Below, piece after piece: positions 35,258 through 44,280 of a stretch of DNA of 64,000 bases. The stretch covers positions 62,001 to 126,000 of the forward strand of contig NZ_JSVC01000005.1 in assembly GCF_000814475.1 (NCBI RefSeq). The letters are read 5' to 3'. The position numbers and the translations under genes were made by a program. The DNA is from Flavihumibacter solisilvae. GTDB lineage: Bacteria; Bacteroidota; Bacteroidia; Chitinophagales; Chitinophagaceae. Within the stretch, counting starts at the first letter, position 1. Each line of letters starts with the position of its first letter. The notes beneath the pieces were generated by a model. That model saw only the letters and a list, made by a program, of their open reading frames with translations. It did not search any database and was not told the DNA's origin.

Positions 35258-36535
35258 TTATATGTGGAGTGGTTCTACAAACAATCTGAGATCCTTTATA
35301 CCAGTTACCCGTATGCGTACACTGCCTCCGATACTCCCGGAAACTGATTCTGCCTGCCAGATCTCCCCATGGACTCTCACCATTCCTGACGGGTTCAGTT
35401 CCTCAAGCGATTCTCCTGTTTCACCAATCAGTCCCTCGGGCCCCGTAACCGGCTTGCTTCTCTGGGCCCTGAGTCCGGCGCCCACTACAAACAGGAAGAA
35501 CAAAGCGGTTATGACAATGGATGGTATAATCACTTTCAGTGAGATCCTGACGTATTCCAGCGGCGAGTCATTCCGCAACAACATCATGGAGCCCATTAGT
35601 AACGCCACTGTTCCTCCAATTGCCAGGATACCATGACTGACAATTTTAATTTCCAGCAAATAAAGAATAACTGCAAAAATGATAAGTGCCAGGCCGGCAT
35701 AGTTTATCGGTAACGTATGCAGGGTGTAAAAAGCAAGGATGAGACAGATCCCTCCGGCAACTCCCGGAAAGATTGCGCCCGGATTATAGAGTTCGAAAAG
35801 TATTCCATAAAAACCGATCAGCAGCATGATATAAGCGATGTTAGGGTCACTTAAAAGGTCGAGGAGCTTGTCAACAAATCCCATTTCAAGATATTCAACG
35901 GAACTCTTCGTCGTATGGAGCGTGTGCTTGCCTGAACTGGTCTGAACCACTTTTCCGTCGATCATTGCAAGCAATTCGCGTACGTCAGTAGCCACAACAT
36001 CGATAACATTTTTTTCCAACGCTTCTTTTTCCGTGATGGACTGGCTTTCCCGGACAGCCTGTTCCGCCCATTCAAGGTTACGGTTGCGCTGGTTGGCAAT
36101 GCTCCTGATGAAGGCGGCTGCATCGTTGGTTGCTTTGGCTGACATAACAGAATCCTGCGCACCCTGCAGTGTTACAGGATGGGCAGCGCCAATGTTGGTA
36201 CCCGGGGCCATCGCTGCGATATGCGCGCCCATCGTAATGAAAACACCTGCCGAACCGGCATGCGCGCCCCCCGGTGAAATATATACGATGACAGGAACAG
36301 GAGACTCAAGTATGGACTGCACAATGACCCTTGTAGATTTTAATAGACCACCCGGTGTATTCAATTGGATCAGGAGGCAGGATGCGTTATCGTCCGTGGC
36401 CTTTTTAATGCCCCGTTGGATATAATCGGTCGCAACCGGATTAATGGCGCCGTCAACTTTTATGGCCAGCACTTTCTGGGCCTGGAGCTGATAGGAAGCA
36501 AGCGCTATCAGGGTTATTAAAATGAATCGTATCAT
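35258..36535 (-). CDS. NfeD family membrane serine protease (ClpP class)
   Basis: The 425-residue protein has a signal peptide ([17 protein letters not shown]), a ClpP-like protease domain with the nucleophile in [18 protein letters not shown] and SGPAHPV-like GAAHPV, four membrane helices (about 235-345), and a C-terminal OB-fold NfeD domain ([13 protein letters not shown]). In family members the protease clips slipin near its C-terminus. It forms a two-gene unit with the slipin gene. Confidence 0.93.
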   Translation of the reverse strand: MIRFILITLIALASYQLQAQKVLAIKVDGAINPVATDYIQRGIKKATDDNASCLLIQLNTPGGLLKSTRVIVQSILESPVPVIVYISPGGAHAGSAGVFITMGAHIAAMAPGTNIGAAHPVTLQGAQDSVMSAKATNDAAAFIRSIANQRNRNLEWAEQAVRESQSITEKEALEKNVIDVVATDVRELLAMIDGKVVQTSSGKHTLHTTKSSVEYLEMGFVDKLLDLLSDPNIAYIMLLIGFYGILFELYNPGAIFPGVAGGICLILAFYTLHTLPINYAGLALIIFAVILYLLEIKIVSHGILAIGGTVALLMGSMMLLRNDSPLEYVRISLKVIIPSIVITALFFLFVVGAGLRAQRSKPVTGPEGLIGETGESLEELNPSGMVRVHGEIWQAESVSGSIGGSVRIRVTGIKDLRLFVEPLHI

Positions 36536-36553
36536 ATGATCCCCTGACGTAAT

Positions 36554-37465
36554 TTACCGATTTTTTGTTGTTTCATTTCTATGCGGAATACTGTTGATCG
36601 CATTTTGCAAAGCCCGGTTAAATTCTTCCGGTTTTTCTATCATGGGGTAATGCCGGGTAGAAGGCACATAAAAAACCTGGAAGCCGGATCTGCAAAATTT
36701 TGCAAGAGCCATCGTGTCAACGGGGTTCGCATCACTATTTACCAGCAATAGCGGAAGGGTTAATTGCTGAAGTACTGTTCTTTCCTGCTGCTGGTATTTC
36801 AACAATCCTTCGAGGGCAGAGATAGCAACAGTGGAATCAGCCATTTTAATGTCATTGATCACCTTTTTTCGGATAGCCGTATCTGTATCCTTGTGAAACA
36901 ACGTCTGGTCAGCATAAGTTCCTGCTGTTTGCTGATAGCTCTTTTTTAGCGCGTCCATGAAGTTTTGTATCTCCTGCTGGTCTTTCAATGTAATTATTCT
37001 TCCGACATCCTGGAAATTATCGATACCTACCAATCCGCTAATATGTTGCGGATGTTTTCGAAGTGCTTCTATTACGATGTCGCCACTCATGGAATGCCCG
37101 ATCAGAATTACGTTTTCCAGGTTAAGCTGATCAATCACCGCGGCGATATCGTCGGCGTATTTCTCAATTGTATATTCCTTCCGCCCAGGTTCCGAAGCGC
37201 CGAAACCCGGAAGATCAACAGTCACCACTTTATACCTCGCTGAAAAACCCGAAACCTGGTTCGACCAGTACGAGTGATTGATCGCCCAGCCATGTATGAA
37301 AAACAATGTCGTATCGCCGGCTCCATCTATAGTGTAATGGATGTTCAGGCTGTCTGTTGAATAAATTTTGTCCGGGTATGCAATTGCTTTACGTTTTTTT
37401 TCCGGGTTGTTGCAGGCGACATTCAGCAACATTGCAGCTACTGTGATCATCGCAAAAAAATTCAT
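36554..37465 (-). CDS. Alpha/beta hydrolase, lipoprotein
   Basis: The 303-residue protein has a lipoprotein signal with lipobox LNVAC near residue 18. The hydrolase fold shows an HG oxyanion motif (LFFIHGWAIN), nucleophile Ser in LIGHSMSGD and a C-terminal His in STRHYPMIEKPEEF. The substrate is unknown. It begins upstream of the NfeD gene by 18 bases and may share its transcript. Confidence 0.87.
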   Translation of the reverse strand: MNFFAMITVAAMLLNVACNNPEKKRKAIAYPDKIYSTDSLNIHYTIDGAGDTTLFFIHGWAINHSYWSNQVSGFSARYKVVTVDLPGFGASEPGRKEYTIEKYADDIAAVIDQLNLENVILIGHSMSGDIVIEALRKHPQHISGLVGIDNFQDVGRIITLKDQQEIQNFMDALKKSYQQTAGTYADQTLFHKDTDTAIRKKVINDIKMADSTVAISALEGLLKYQQQERTVLQQLTLPLLLVNSDANPVDTMALAKFCRSGFQVFYVPSTRHYPMIEKPEEFNRALQNAINSIPHRNETTKNR

Positions 37466-37506
37466 GCTAATTGATTTAAAGTAAATACTCCGGTTAATTC
37501 ATCCGG

Positions 37507-38007
37507 CTATTGCTCTTCAGTTCTGAACCCCGGCCTTTCATAATATCGTGCTGCCAGAATGGACACCGGAATGCCAACCGCTACTATAAGGATGAGTATA
37601 CCGGTAACAGCTGATTTCAGTTTGAATGGTAAAGACGGGGTGTTGCTGAGCGGCAGAACAATCCTGTTCATGATTAACCAGATGACCAGTCCGTATATTA
37701 CTCCGCCTGTAATCCGATTCCGGGAAAAAAATGGAATCCTCGGATATAAGAAGAAAAAGATCGCCGTAAATATCGTTGCTATCGCGAGATGAAAGAATAA
37801 GCCCCATACCGGCATGAATGTCGCCTCCGGATCAAAAGCGGGTTTGCCAAAGATTCCACTGGCAATAAACCGGAAAACCATCACCGGGTTCCTGCCTGTA
37901 TTTATCAGGTATTGTACTACGGCTGCGAACCCATCCAGTATACCGGTTAATAGACCGGCAGCCAGGATGGCCGGAAGGAGGGGTTTGTTTTCCTTAACTG
38001 GTAACAA
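37507..38007 (-). CDS. Four-helix membrane protein of unknown function
   Basis: The 166-residue protein has four hydrophobic segments and the stretch GLLTGILDGFAAVVQYLI, with FIASGIFG in the first loop, a pattern seen in an uncharacterised Bacteroidota family. The frame opens with TTG at 38007 because a stop codon lies shortly upstream and no ATG precedes the first helix. It diverges from the TetR gene across 66 bases that contain the operator at 38058, so the regulator may control both. Confidence 0.72.
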   Translation of the reverse strand: MLPVKENKPLLPAILAAGLLTGILDGFAAVVQYLINTGRNPVMVFRFIASGIFGKPAFDPEATFMPVWGLFFHLAIATIFTAIFFFLYPRIPFFSRNRITGGVIYGLVIWLIMNRIVLPLSNTPSLPFKLKSAVTGILILIVAVGIPVSILAARYYERPGFRTEEQ

Positions 38008-38049
38008 TATACTAGCGGATAAAAATTTTTCCTATTAATTTTTTTTATA

Positions 38050-38057
38050 TACCTTTA
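38050..38057 (+). promoter_or_regulatory. -7 promoter element of the TetR-family gene
   Basis: TACCTTTA matches TAnnTTTG at seven of eight positions and directly abuts the operator, so bound repressor would cover the transcription start. Confidence 0.55.
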
Positions 38058-38073
38058 GAGACCAATCGGTCTC
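38058..38073. promoter_or_regulatory. Operator 1 of the TetR-family regulator
   Basis: GAGACC-AATC-GGTCTC is a 16-base palindrome immediately before the tetR ATG. It is repeated, with a different centre, after the gene at 38682. The arms resemble the TAGACC-n4-GGTCTA box known for NemR. Confidence 0.8.
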
Positions 38074-38664
38074 ATGCGTAATGCTGAAGCAACCATACAA
38101 CATATTGTAGAAAAGGCATCGGTCCTGTTCAATACAAAAGGTTATGCAGGCACATCTATCAACGACATCATGGAAGAGACCGGTTTGAAAAAGGGTGGCA
38201 TCTACCGGCATTTCGAGTCAAAGGAAATGCTTGCCGCCATCGCGTTCCGCTACTCTTACCAAAAACTTAAGGCAGCCTACTTGTCTACTTTCACTAAAGG
38301 CCAGCCTGCTGACCAGAAACTGTACCAGTTCCTGGATACTTTTTGCCACTTTCTTGCCCATCCGCCAGTGGAAGGTGGTTGTCCGATCCTGAACACGGCA
38401 ACAGAAGTGGACGATACAAACCTACCCCTCCGTGAAGAAGTCATGAAAGCAGCAAAGGATTGGGAGCAATCCGTCGCATCCGTTTACCGCGATGGAAAAG
38501 AAAAAGGGATTTTCAAACCCTCGACTGACCCTGAAGCGGAAGCCCGGATCATGCTGGTATCCATTGAAGGCGCTATACTGCTGGCAAAATTGCATAAGGA
38601 CATGAGCTACACCACACCGGTAATCGAAAGTCTCCGCCAGCGCATCCAGAACCTTAGAAGCTGA
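38074..38664 (+). CDS. TetR/AcrR family transcriptional regulator, NemR/YxaF-like
   Basis: The 196-residue repressor has an N-terminal HTH (about 8-55: LFNTKGYAGTSINDIME, KGGIYRHFESKEML) and a ligand domain with EGGCPILNTATE, a conserved Cys motif of the NemR/LmrA/YxaF branch in which that Cys can sense electrophiles. GAGACC-n4-GGTCTC palindromes lie just before its ATG and 18 bases after its stop, so autorepression and control of the next gene are strongly suggested. Electrophile sensing is inferred only. Confidence 0.92.
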   Translation: MRNAEATIQHIVEKASVLFNTKGYAGTSINDIMEETGLKKGGIYRHFESKEMLAAIAFRYSYQKLKAAYLSTFTKGQPADQKLYQFLDTFCHFLAHPPVEGGCPILNTATEVDDTNLPLREEVMKAAKDWEQSVASVYRDGKEKGIFKPSTDPEAEARIMLVSIEGAILLAKLHKDMSYTTPVIESLRQRIQNLRS

Positions 38665-38681
38665 TTTTTTTTAACCTGTTA

Positions 38682-38697
38682 GAGACCGGTTGGTCTC
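38682..38697. promoter_or_regulatory. Operator 2 of the TetR-family regulator
   Basis: GAGACC-GGTT-GGTCTC repeats both arms of operator 1 and stands 26 bases before the next ATG (38724). Only the centre differs. It points to control of the downstream secreted-protein/hydrolase genes. Confidence 0.8.
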
Positions 38698-38723
38698 AAT
38701 TATTTGACAAAAAATAACCTTAC

Positions 38724-39263
38724 ATGAAAAAGATTCTTGCAGGGGTGGGACTGATTATTACTGTCCATTGCGCCCAGGCTCAAAACGCAGCCATTCTTTT
38801 CAACGGAACGACATTGCAGGGTAGTTTCAGAAATGACATCAACAGGACCGGCATGCTCACATATGTGGATGCATCCAGCAAAAAGCAGCAACTGAGTGCC
38901 TCGCAGGTAAAAGAGTGCTCGATCGACCAGCACCGTTATATCAGTTACAAGAATGATTTTTTTGAAGTAGTGACAACAGGCAATCGCTATACACTTTACC
39001 AGAAAGTGACCGATAATGATGGTAAACTCACTTACAACGGAACAGAAGCTAGCGTGATGCAGGGAAGTGAAGGCCGAAAGGGTGAGTATTTTATTTCTGT
39101 TTCCGGTGAACCGGACCTGACCTGGTTAAAAAAGAAAGAATATGTCGCTATCATAAAGCCTATGGCCAAAGATTGCCAGGCTGTTCTCGGGCAACTGGAG
39201 TCAGGAAAAACGGCATACACAGAATTGCCTGCCCTGGTTGGCACATTGAATAACTGCCAATAG
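38724..39263 (+). CDS. Secreted protein of unknown function
   Basis: The 179-residue protein has a clear signal peptide (ILAGVGLIITVHCAQAQ). The mature part starts AAILFNGTTLQGSFRND and is rich in beta-type segments; I do not recognise its family. It is the first gene after the second TetR operator and is followed after 9 bases by an alpha/beta hydrolase gene. It is therefore a likely member of the TetR-controlled operon. Confidence 0.8.
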   Translation: MKKILAGVGLIITVHCAQAQNAAILFNGTTLQGSFRNDINRTGMLTYVDASSKKQQLSASQVKECSIDQHRYISYKNDFFEVVTTGNRYTLYQKVTDNDGKLTYNGTEASVMQGSEGRKGEYFISVSGEPDLTWLKKKEYVAIIKPMAKDCQAVLGQLESGKTAYTELPALVGTLNNCQ

Positions 39264-39272
39264 AAACCAGCC

Positions 39273-40202
39273 ATGGACACAACTATCAGGAGCATCACGA
39301 TCCCGGCCATGGATAGTCTGCAACTCGCAGCCGACATCATCATGCCCGTGAACAACCAGGTGATAGGAACAATTCTTGTCCACCCCGCAACCGGGCTCAC
39401 AAAAAAGTTCTATTTGAAATTCGCGCGGTATATGGCCGGTGAAAGTTACCGGGTGATCATATACGACTACCGCGGCATGGGAGATTCCAGGAACTCGAAG
39501 CTCAGGAATGTAAAATGCAGTATGCTTGACTGGGCCTTGCTCGACATGAACGGTGTTTTGAATTTCGCTGTTGAATACTTTTCTTCTCAACCAATATACT
39601 GGGTCGGTCACAGCATTGGTGGACAGTTTATGGCGCTAATGGACCGCTACGATTGTATCACAAAAGTTATTGCCATTAACAGCTCAACGGGATACTGGAA
39701 GTCATTTAGGTTTCCCTTTAACCTGTACAGTCTTTTCCTGTGGAAGGTATTCCTCCCGCTTTCAATTCCGTTGCTGGGCTATGGACCGATAAGCCGGTAT
39801 GGCCTTGGCCAGGACATACCCGCTGGGGCGGCACGCCAGTGGGCACGCTGGTGCTGCGATCCGGATCATTTTGCAGAAACCTTGAGACAGGAATCCGGTC
39901 GCTTTGATTTCTCGCATTTCAATGTTCCGATTACAGCATTTGGTTCTTCAGATGACTTTATTGCAACGAGTGACAACATTGATCGCCTGCTGTCTTTTTA
40001 TCCCTCTTCTCCGCGGAAGAAGATCATGGTATCGCCGGAGCAGGCCGGGGTGTACAGGATCGCCCACACCGGGTTTTTCCGGAGCGGACCTGGCGGGAAA
40101 ATCTGGCCTCTCATCCTCCGCGAGATCGAGCATGACGACAGGAATGCAGGAGAGACGTTACCGCTTATCCACGTTGGCGAGCCGGCTATCCGTTTCACAT
40201 AG
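39273..40202 (+). CDS. Alpha/beta fold hydrolase (COG4757-like)
   Basis: The 309-residue cytoplasmic hydrolase has an N-terminal strand set with VIGTILVHPATGLTKKFY, then YDYRGMGDS, the nucleophile Ser in YWVGHSIGGQF, a possible Asp in FGSSDDFIA and a His in RIAHTGFF. No signal peptide is visible. It resembles the predicted hydrolase group COG4757, with unknown substrate. It is second in the operon behind the second TetR operator. Confidence 0.87.
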   Translation: MDTTIRSITIPAMDSLQLAADIIMPVNNQVIGTILVHPATGLTKKFYLKFARYMAGESYRVIIYDYRGMGDSRNSKLRNVKCSMLDWALLDMNGVLNFAVEYFSSQPIYWVGHSIGGQFMALMDRYDCITKVIAINSSTGYWKSFRFPFNLYSLFLWKVFLPLSIPLLGYGPISRYGLGQDIPAGAARQWARWCCDPDHFAETLRQESGRFDFSHFNVPITAFGSSDDFIATSDNIDRLLSFYPSSPRKKIMVSPEQAGVYRIAHTGFFRSGPGGKIWPLILREIEHDDRNAGETLPLIHVGEPAIRFT

Positions 40203-40233
40203 ATATGTGAATGCCGGGAAAGTTGGCAGCAGC

Positions 40234-40241
40234 TAAGTTTG
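40234..40241 (+). promoter_or_regulatory. -7 promoter element of the serine hydrolase gene
   Basis: TAAGTTTG exactly matches TAnnTTTG and ends nine bases before the ATG at 40251. It overlaps the TTG codon at 40239, which therefore cannot be the translation start of this transcript. Confidence 0.65.
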
Positions 40242-40250
40242 CCTAAAAAG

Positions 40251-41660
40251 ATGCGCCACCTTATCCTTATTGCAGTTTTCTTTTGTACTGCACTACATTC
40301 AATCGCCCAGCAGCATCCGGAGGTTGCCACTAACATCGCGCGTTATGTCAACCAATCGGATCCTGCCGGGCTTTTCAGTCTTTTCGACAGCACATTCAAA
40401 ACACAATTCCCGCTCGATGCGGTAAAAAACGCAGTTCCCTCACTGCAGAACGCATTCGGAAATTTCAACTCGGTGAAGTTTCTCAAAGGAGAAAACAATC
40501 AGTCCCTTTACCAGTTTGAGGGCACCAAAGGAAAAATATTTGTTGTCCTTTCATACAACAACGACAAGATCTCTTCAATGCTGTTTACGCATGAAGATCC
40601 CTTCTTTGAATTAAAGAAGCGGGATAAATGGCAAACAGATAACCCCCTTTCCAGTACCAGCGATAAACTGGTTGACACCATCGTAAGATCCATTTTGCAA
40701 CGCTCAAATACCCCGGCGATCAGCATTGGTGTCTGGAAGGATGGGAAGGCTTTTTATTATAACTACGGTGAGTCGTTTCTTAACGGAGGACCTTTACCTT
40801 CGGCACATTCTGTTTATGAAATCGGTTCGGTCACCAAAACCTTTACCGGCACAGTACTCGCCCACCTTTTACGTACCGGTAAAGTATCACTGGACGACAA
40901 GGTGAATAAATACCTGCCTGATTCCATTCCTCTTTTGGGTACCAGCGATACGCCTTTGCTGATCAGGCACCTGGTGGCACATACGGGGGGACTTCCACAT
41001 CAGAACGATAAGGACTATGGTGCAAAAGTTTCAGACGATGTCGATAACCAGATGAAATTCTATGAAGCCCGTCATATGCTGGCATTCGTGAAGGATTGGA
41101 AACCTTTTGAAACACCTGGTACGAAATTCCGTTACAGCAATCTCGGGTATTCTTTACTGGGGTACATGTGTGAAAGAGTAACAGGCAAGCCGATATCTGT
41201 TTTGTATCGCGAGCTGATATTCACTCCGCTCGGCATGAAGAGAAGTTTCATCAATGAGGAACAGCCAATCGGTGAGGTTCGTCCGTATCATGCGGATGCC
41301 ACACCCGCACGATACTTTACTGTATCTGCATATACACCTGCCGGGGCAGCCCGCAGCAATATCGAAGACCTCCTGAAATATTTGCGAATGCAAACCACGC
41401 CCGATAGTTCCATCGCTGGCAGGGATATTGCATATTCCCATGCTCCGGTAATGCAAACGGAAATGAACCTTGCCATTGGCTGGTTCTGGGCAGAAAATGC
41501 AAAAGGAAAATACTTCTTCCACTCAGGGGGTACAGCCGGTTTTACCAGCAGGGTGTTGTTTCAGCCGGCGACAGGTGTGGCGGTGGTTGTATTAAGCAAT
41601 TGCCTGAATGGAGATGCAAATGAAATAGGAGACAGGATTTTCCACCAAATAAATCCTTAA
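40251..41660 (+). CDS. Secreted serine hydrolase, beta-lactamase family with N-terminal DUF3887-like domain
   Basis: The 469-residue protein has a signal peptide (LILIAVFFCTALHSIAQ) and a DUF3887-like domain (about 20-125). The class C beta-lactamase/PBP-type domain has SxxK in EIGSVTKTFTG, the YxN in FRYSNLGYSLLG and HSGGT near the C-terminus. Such enzymes are esterases or D-peptidases as often as beta-lactamases. The ATG start follows the promoter. The membrane-hydrolase gene follows after 26 bases. Confidence 0.9.
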   Translation: MRHLILIAVFFCTALHSIAQQHPEVATNIARYVNQSDPAGLFSLFDSTFKTQFPLDAVKNAVPSLQNAFGNFNSVKFLKGENNQSLYQFEGTKGKIFVVLSYNNDKISSMLFTHEDPFFELKKRDKWQTDNPLSSTSDKLVDTIVRSILQRSNTPAISIGVWKDGKAFYYNYGESFLNGGPLPSAHSVYEIGSVTKTFTGTVLAHLLRTGKVSLDDKVNKYLPDSIPLLGTSDTPLLIRHLVAHTGGLPHQNDKDYGAKVSDDVDNQMKFYEARHMLAFVKDWKPFETPGTKFRYSNLGYSLLGYMCERVTGKPISVLYRELIFTPLGMKRSFINEEQPIGEVRPYHADATPARYFTVSAYTPAGAARSNIEDLLKYLRMQTTPDSSIAGRDIAYSHAPVMQTEMNLAIGWFWAENAKGKYFFHSGGTAGFTSRVLFQPATGVAVVVLSNCLNGDANEIGDRIFHQINP

Positions 41661-41686
41661 TTGCATGAAAATTCTGTTGTCAGAAA

Positions 41687-42718
41687 ATGGATTCGTTAAC
41701 TCACATAGCATTAGGGGCATGTATTGGTGAAGTTTTTTTTGGGAAACAGATCGGGAAGAAGGCAATGATCTGGGGGGCGCTTGCACAGAGTCTCCCCGAT
41801 ATTGATTTCATAGCCGGATTCTGGATGCCAGTCGCTGAAGAACTTCTTGCACATCGCGGGTTCACGCATTCCTTTTTATTTATTTTCATGGCCACACCCG
41901 CCCTGGCTTTTGCAGCCGACAGGATCCACCGGCCGCATGAGATTATGTTCCGGCGTTTTCTCTTGTTCTTCGCTGCAGAAATGCTCGTACATATTTTTCT
42001 TGATGGGTTTAATAATTATGGAACAGGATGGTTTGAACCCTTTAGTCATGCGCGCTTTTCGTTCAATGCAGTATATGTAGCAGATCCCCTGTTCAGTATC
42101 TGGCCGGCTATTGCCACTGTCGTGTTGGCGATCATTCCCAACTCACACAGAAAAAGAAGCTTCTGGATCAGGTTCGGACTTATACCGCCGGCAATGTACC
42201 TGCTGCTTTCTGTCTTCAATAAACTGGTTATAAATAACGAAGTGAAGAAGATTGTGAAAGCGCAGAAGATTCCTATGAACAATTACTTCATTACTCCAAC
42301 GCCGCTTAACAACCTGCTGTGGTATGTGGTAACAGGTAATGATAGCGGATACTATGTCGGGTACCGGTCAGTGTTTGATAAGGATACTACTATGGATTTT
42401 CAGTATTTCCCGCGCAATGACAGTCTTCTCCGACCCATTTCTGAGCATGAGGATGTTCATCAGCTGATACGATTTGCACAAGGGTTCTATACAGTTGAAA
42501 GATGGGGAGATAGTATCGTGTTCAATGATCTCAGGTTTGGTCAGATCATTGGTTGGCAAAGTCCCGAAGAGCGGTTTGTATTCCATTATTTCCTGCAACA
42601 CCCCGGTGAGAACATGCTTGTTGTGCAAAGAGGCCGGTTTGCCAAGTGGGACAAAGATGTAGCAATAGCTTTATTACGCAGGATGGCAGGGCGAAAAAAA
42701 GCCCTTCGCAGGTTGTAA
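41687..42718 (+). CDS. YdjM-like metal-dependent membrane hydrolase (DUF457)
   Basis: The 343-residue protein starts MDSLTHIALGACIGE and has the family motifs ALAQSLPDIDF and LLAHRGFTHSF, whose Asp and His residues are expected to bind metal, plus four membrane helices (about 25-170). The C-terminal part is soluble. E. coli YdjM is a LexA-regulated membrane protein of unknown role. The last codons overlap the terminator of the convergent YtxH gene. Confidence 0.9.
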   Translation: MDSLTHIALGACIGEVFFGKQIGKKAMIWGALAQSLPDIDFIAGFWMPVAEELLAHRGFTHSFLFIFMATPALAFAADRIHRPHEIMFRRFLLFFAAEMLVHIFLDGFNNYGTGWFEPFSHARFSFNAVYVADPLFSIWPAIATVVLAIIPNSHRKRSFWIRFGLIPPAMYLLLSVFNKLVINNEVKKIVKAQKIPMNNYFITPTPLNNLLWYVVTGNDSGYYVGYRSVFDKDTTMDFQYFPRNDSLLRPISEHEDVHQLIRFAQGFYTVERWGDSIVFNDLRFGQIIGWQSPEERFVFHYFLQHPGENMLVVQRGRFAKWDKDVAIALLRRMAGRKKALRRL

Positions 42719-42728
42719 CGAAAGGCTT
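42693..42728 (-). terminator. Terminator of the YtxH gene, overlapping the opposite stop codon
   Basis: On the minus strand AAGCCTTTCG and CGAAGGGCTT pair over ten positions (one wobble) around a 10-base loop, followed by TTTTTTT. The plus-strand stop codon of the YdjM-like gene lies inside the loop, so the stem also encodes protein on the other strand. Confidence 0.85.
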
Positions 42729-42753
42729 GGTTATAAATGAAAAGTTTGTTGGC

Positions 42754-43002
42754 TCAGGTTGCATATTCATCCATGGTACCCCTGATGGAGTCCACCCGTT
42801 CGCGAACATTATTGCGGATGCCGGATAGTTTATTCTTCCCTTCATTTACTTTATCCCGGATGGTATCAGTGAGCTTTTTGCTGTTATCCGCTATTTTTTT
42901 GCGGGTATTTTCGCCCTTGTCGGGAGCGAATAATATTCCCAGTACACCACCGATAGCCACCCCTGCCGCCAGTGCAGTCATGATTTTATTTGCGTTTGTC
43001 AT
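42754..43002 (-). CDS. YtxH domain-containing protein
   Basis: The 82-residue protein has a hydrophobic N-terminal helix with AAGVAIGGVLGILFAPDKGENTRK, the YtxH pattern, and an amphipathic charged tail. YtxH proteins are stress-induced in Firmicutes, with unknown molecular role, and are common as small genes in Bacteroidota. It is monocistronic with a strong terminator and diverges from the PLD gene across 84 bases. Confidence 0.9.
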   Translation of the reverse strand: MTNANKIMTALAAGVAIGGVLGILFAPDKGENTRKKIADNSKKLTDTIRDKVNEGKNKLSGIRNNVRERVDSIRGTMDEYAT

Positions 43003-43086
43003 AACGAATGGTTTTTTATTTAAGGAATTCAGTTACTCTCTTAAAGTTACCAAATACAATACCAAGATTTAATCTAAATTACTTTT

Positions 43087-44259
43087 ATGGAGAAGTCTTT
43101 TCCTCAGGTGGGATATACCATACACAACCGGGTGCAACTCATTCGCGGAGGAAAAGAATATTTCAGTCATCTTACCGAATTGATCAGGAGTGCCAGGCAG
43201 TCATTCCACCTCCAGATCTATATTATCGACGGCGATGAAACCGGCCGTGAAATCCTTGGCGAGTTGATGGCTGCGGCAGCCAGGGGAGTAGCTGTGTTTG
43301 TACTGGCCGATGGATATGCTTCGCAGGGGGTGACAAAACAGTTATCTGAGTTAAAAGCTTCCGGCGTAAAGTTTCGCTGGTTCGAACCGCTCCTCCGTTC
43401 CAAACATTTTTATTTCGGCCGCAGGCTTCACCATAAGGTTGCAGTTGCAGACGGCTCCCGCGCGCTTGTTGGTGGCATTAACCTCAGTAATCGTTACAAT
43501 GACCTGTCGGATCAGCCGGCCTGGCTTGATTGGGCGATCCTTACTGAAGGGCAGGCAGCAGGAAAGTTGTTCTTCATCTGCCAGGACCTGTGGAATAAGT
43601 CAGGATGGGGAAAGAAGAAGAGTGAACGCTTTAACCTCAAACTTTCCGCCGCTAATATTCCCGATAAATGCCTGGTAGGAGTAAGGCGTGAAGATTGGGT
43701 TCGCAGGCGGATTGAAATCTCCTCCAGTTACCTGAAAATGCTGTCACATGCAACCAGGGATGTCTATATGATGTCGAGCTATTTTTTACCCGGTCGGATC
43801 ATGCGCCGGAGCATAGCTGCAGCGGCAGCAAGAGGAGTGAGGATAACCGTTATTACAGCAGGCAAGTCAGACATCCATATGGCCAAACATGCCGAAAGGT
43901 ACCTTTACCGCTGGATGATCAGGAAGAAAATGCGGCTTTATGAATACCAGCCTAAGGTCCTTCATGGCAAGATCAGCTGCGCTGATGGGCAATGGGCCAC
44001 CACTGGGTCTTATAACCTGAATTTCCTGAGTGCATATGCAAGTATTGAACTAAACCTTGAAGTGCTGGATGAAGAGTTTGCCGCGTCTGTCCGGGAGCAG
44101 CTGGAAGAAATTATCCGGCAAGACTGTGTCAGGATCACGGAAGACGATCTTGTAAAACATTATCCCTGGTATGTCAGGTTCTGGCAACGCATCTCATATG
44201 ATCTTATCCGATTCGCCTTTTACCTGTTCACTTTCTATTTCAAGCAGGACCGTAAATAA
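43087..44259 (+). CDS. Phospholipase D-type cardiolipin synthase-like protein
   Basis: The 390-residue protein has two HKD motifs, HHKVAVADGSRALVGGIN and HGKISCADGQWATTGSYN, the hallmark of the ClsA/ClsB branch. It probably joins two phosphatidylglycerols, or phosphatidylglycerol and phosphatidylethanolamine, to make cardiolipin. No N-terminal membrane anchor is visible, which resembles ClsB. The C-terminal tail has a hydrophobic helix (FAFYLFTFYF). A cobalamin or lipid operon context is absent. Confidence 0.9.
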   Translation: MEKSFPQVGYTIHNRVQLIRGGKEYFSHLTELIRSARQSFHLQIYIIDGDETGREILGELMAAAARGVAVFVLADGYASQGVTKQLSELKASGVKFRWFEPLLRSKHFYFGRRLHHKVAVADGSRALVGGINLSNRYNDLSDQPAWLDWAILTEGQAAGKLFFICQDLWNKSGWGKKKSERFNLKLSAANIPDKCLVGVRREDWVRRRIEISSSYLKMLSHATRDVYMMSSYFLPGRIMRRSIAAAAARGVRITVITAGKSDIHMAKHAERYLYRWMIRKKMRLYEYQPKVLHGKISCADGQWATTGSYNLNFLSAYASIELNLEVLDEEFAASVREQLEEIIRQDCVRITEDDLVKHYPWYVRFWQRISYDLIRFAFYLFTFYFKQDRK

Positions 44260-44280
44260 TCATCCATCAAATAAAAAATT

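Noticed and set aside
40239-40250. TTG start of the serine hydrolase
   Set aside because: The TTG is part of the -7 element TAAGTTTG; the ATG at 40251 begins the signal peptide.
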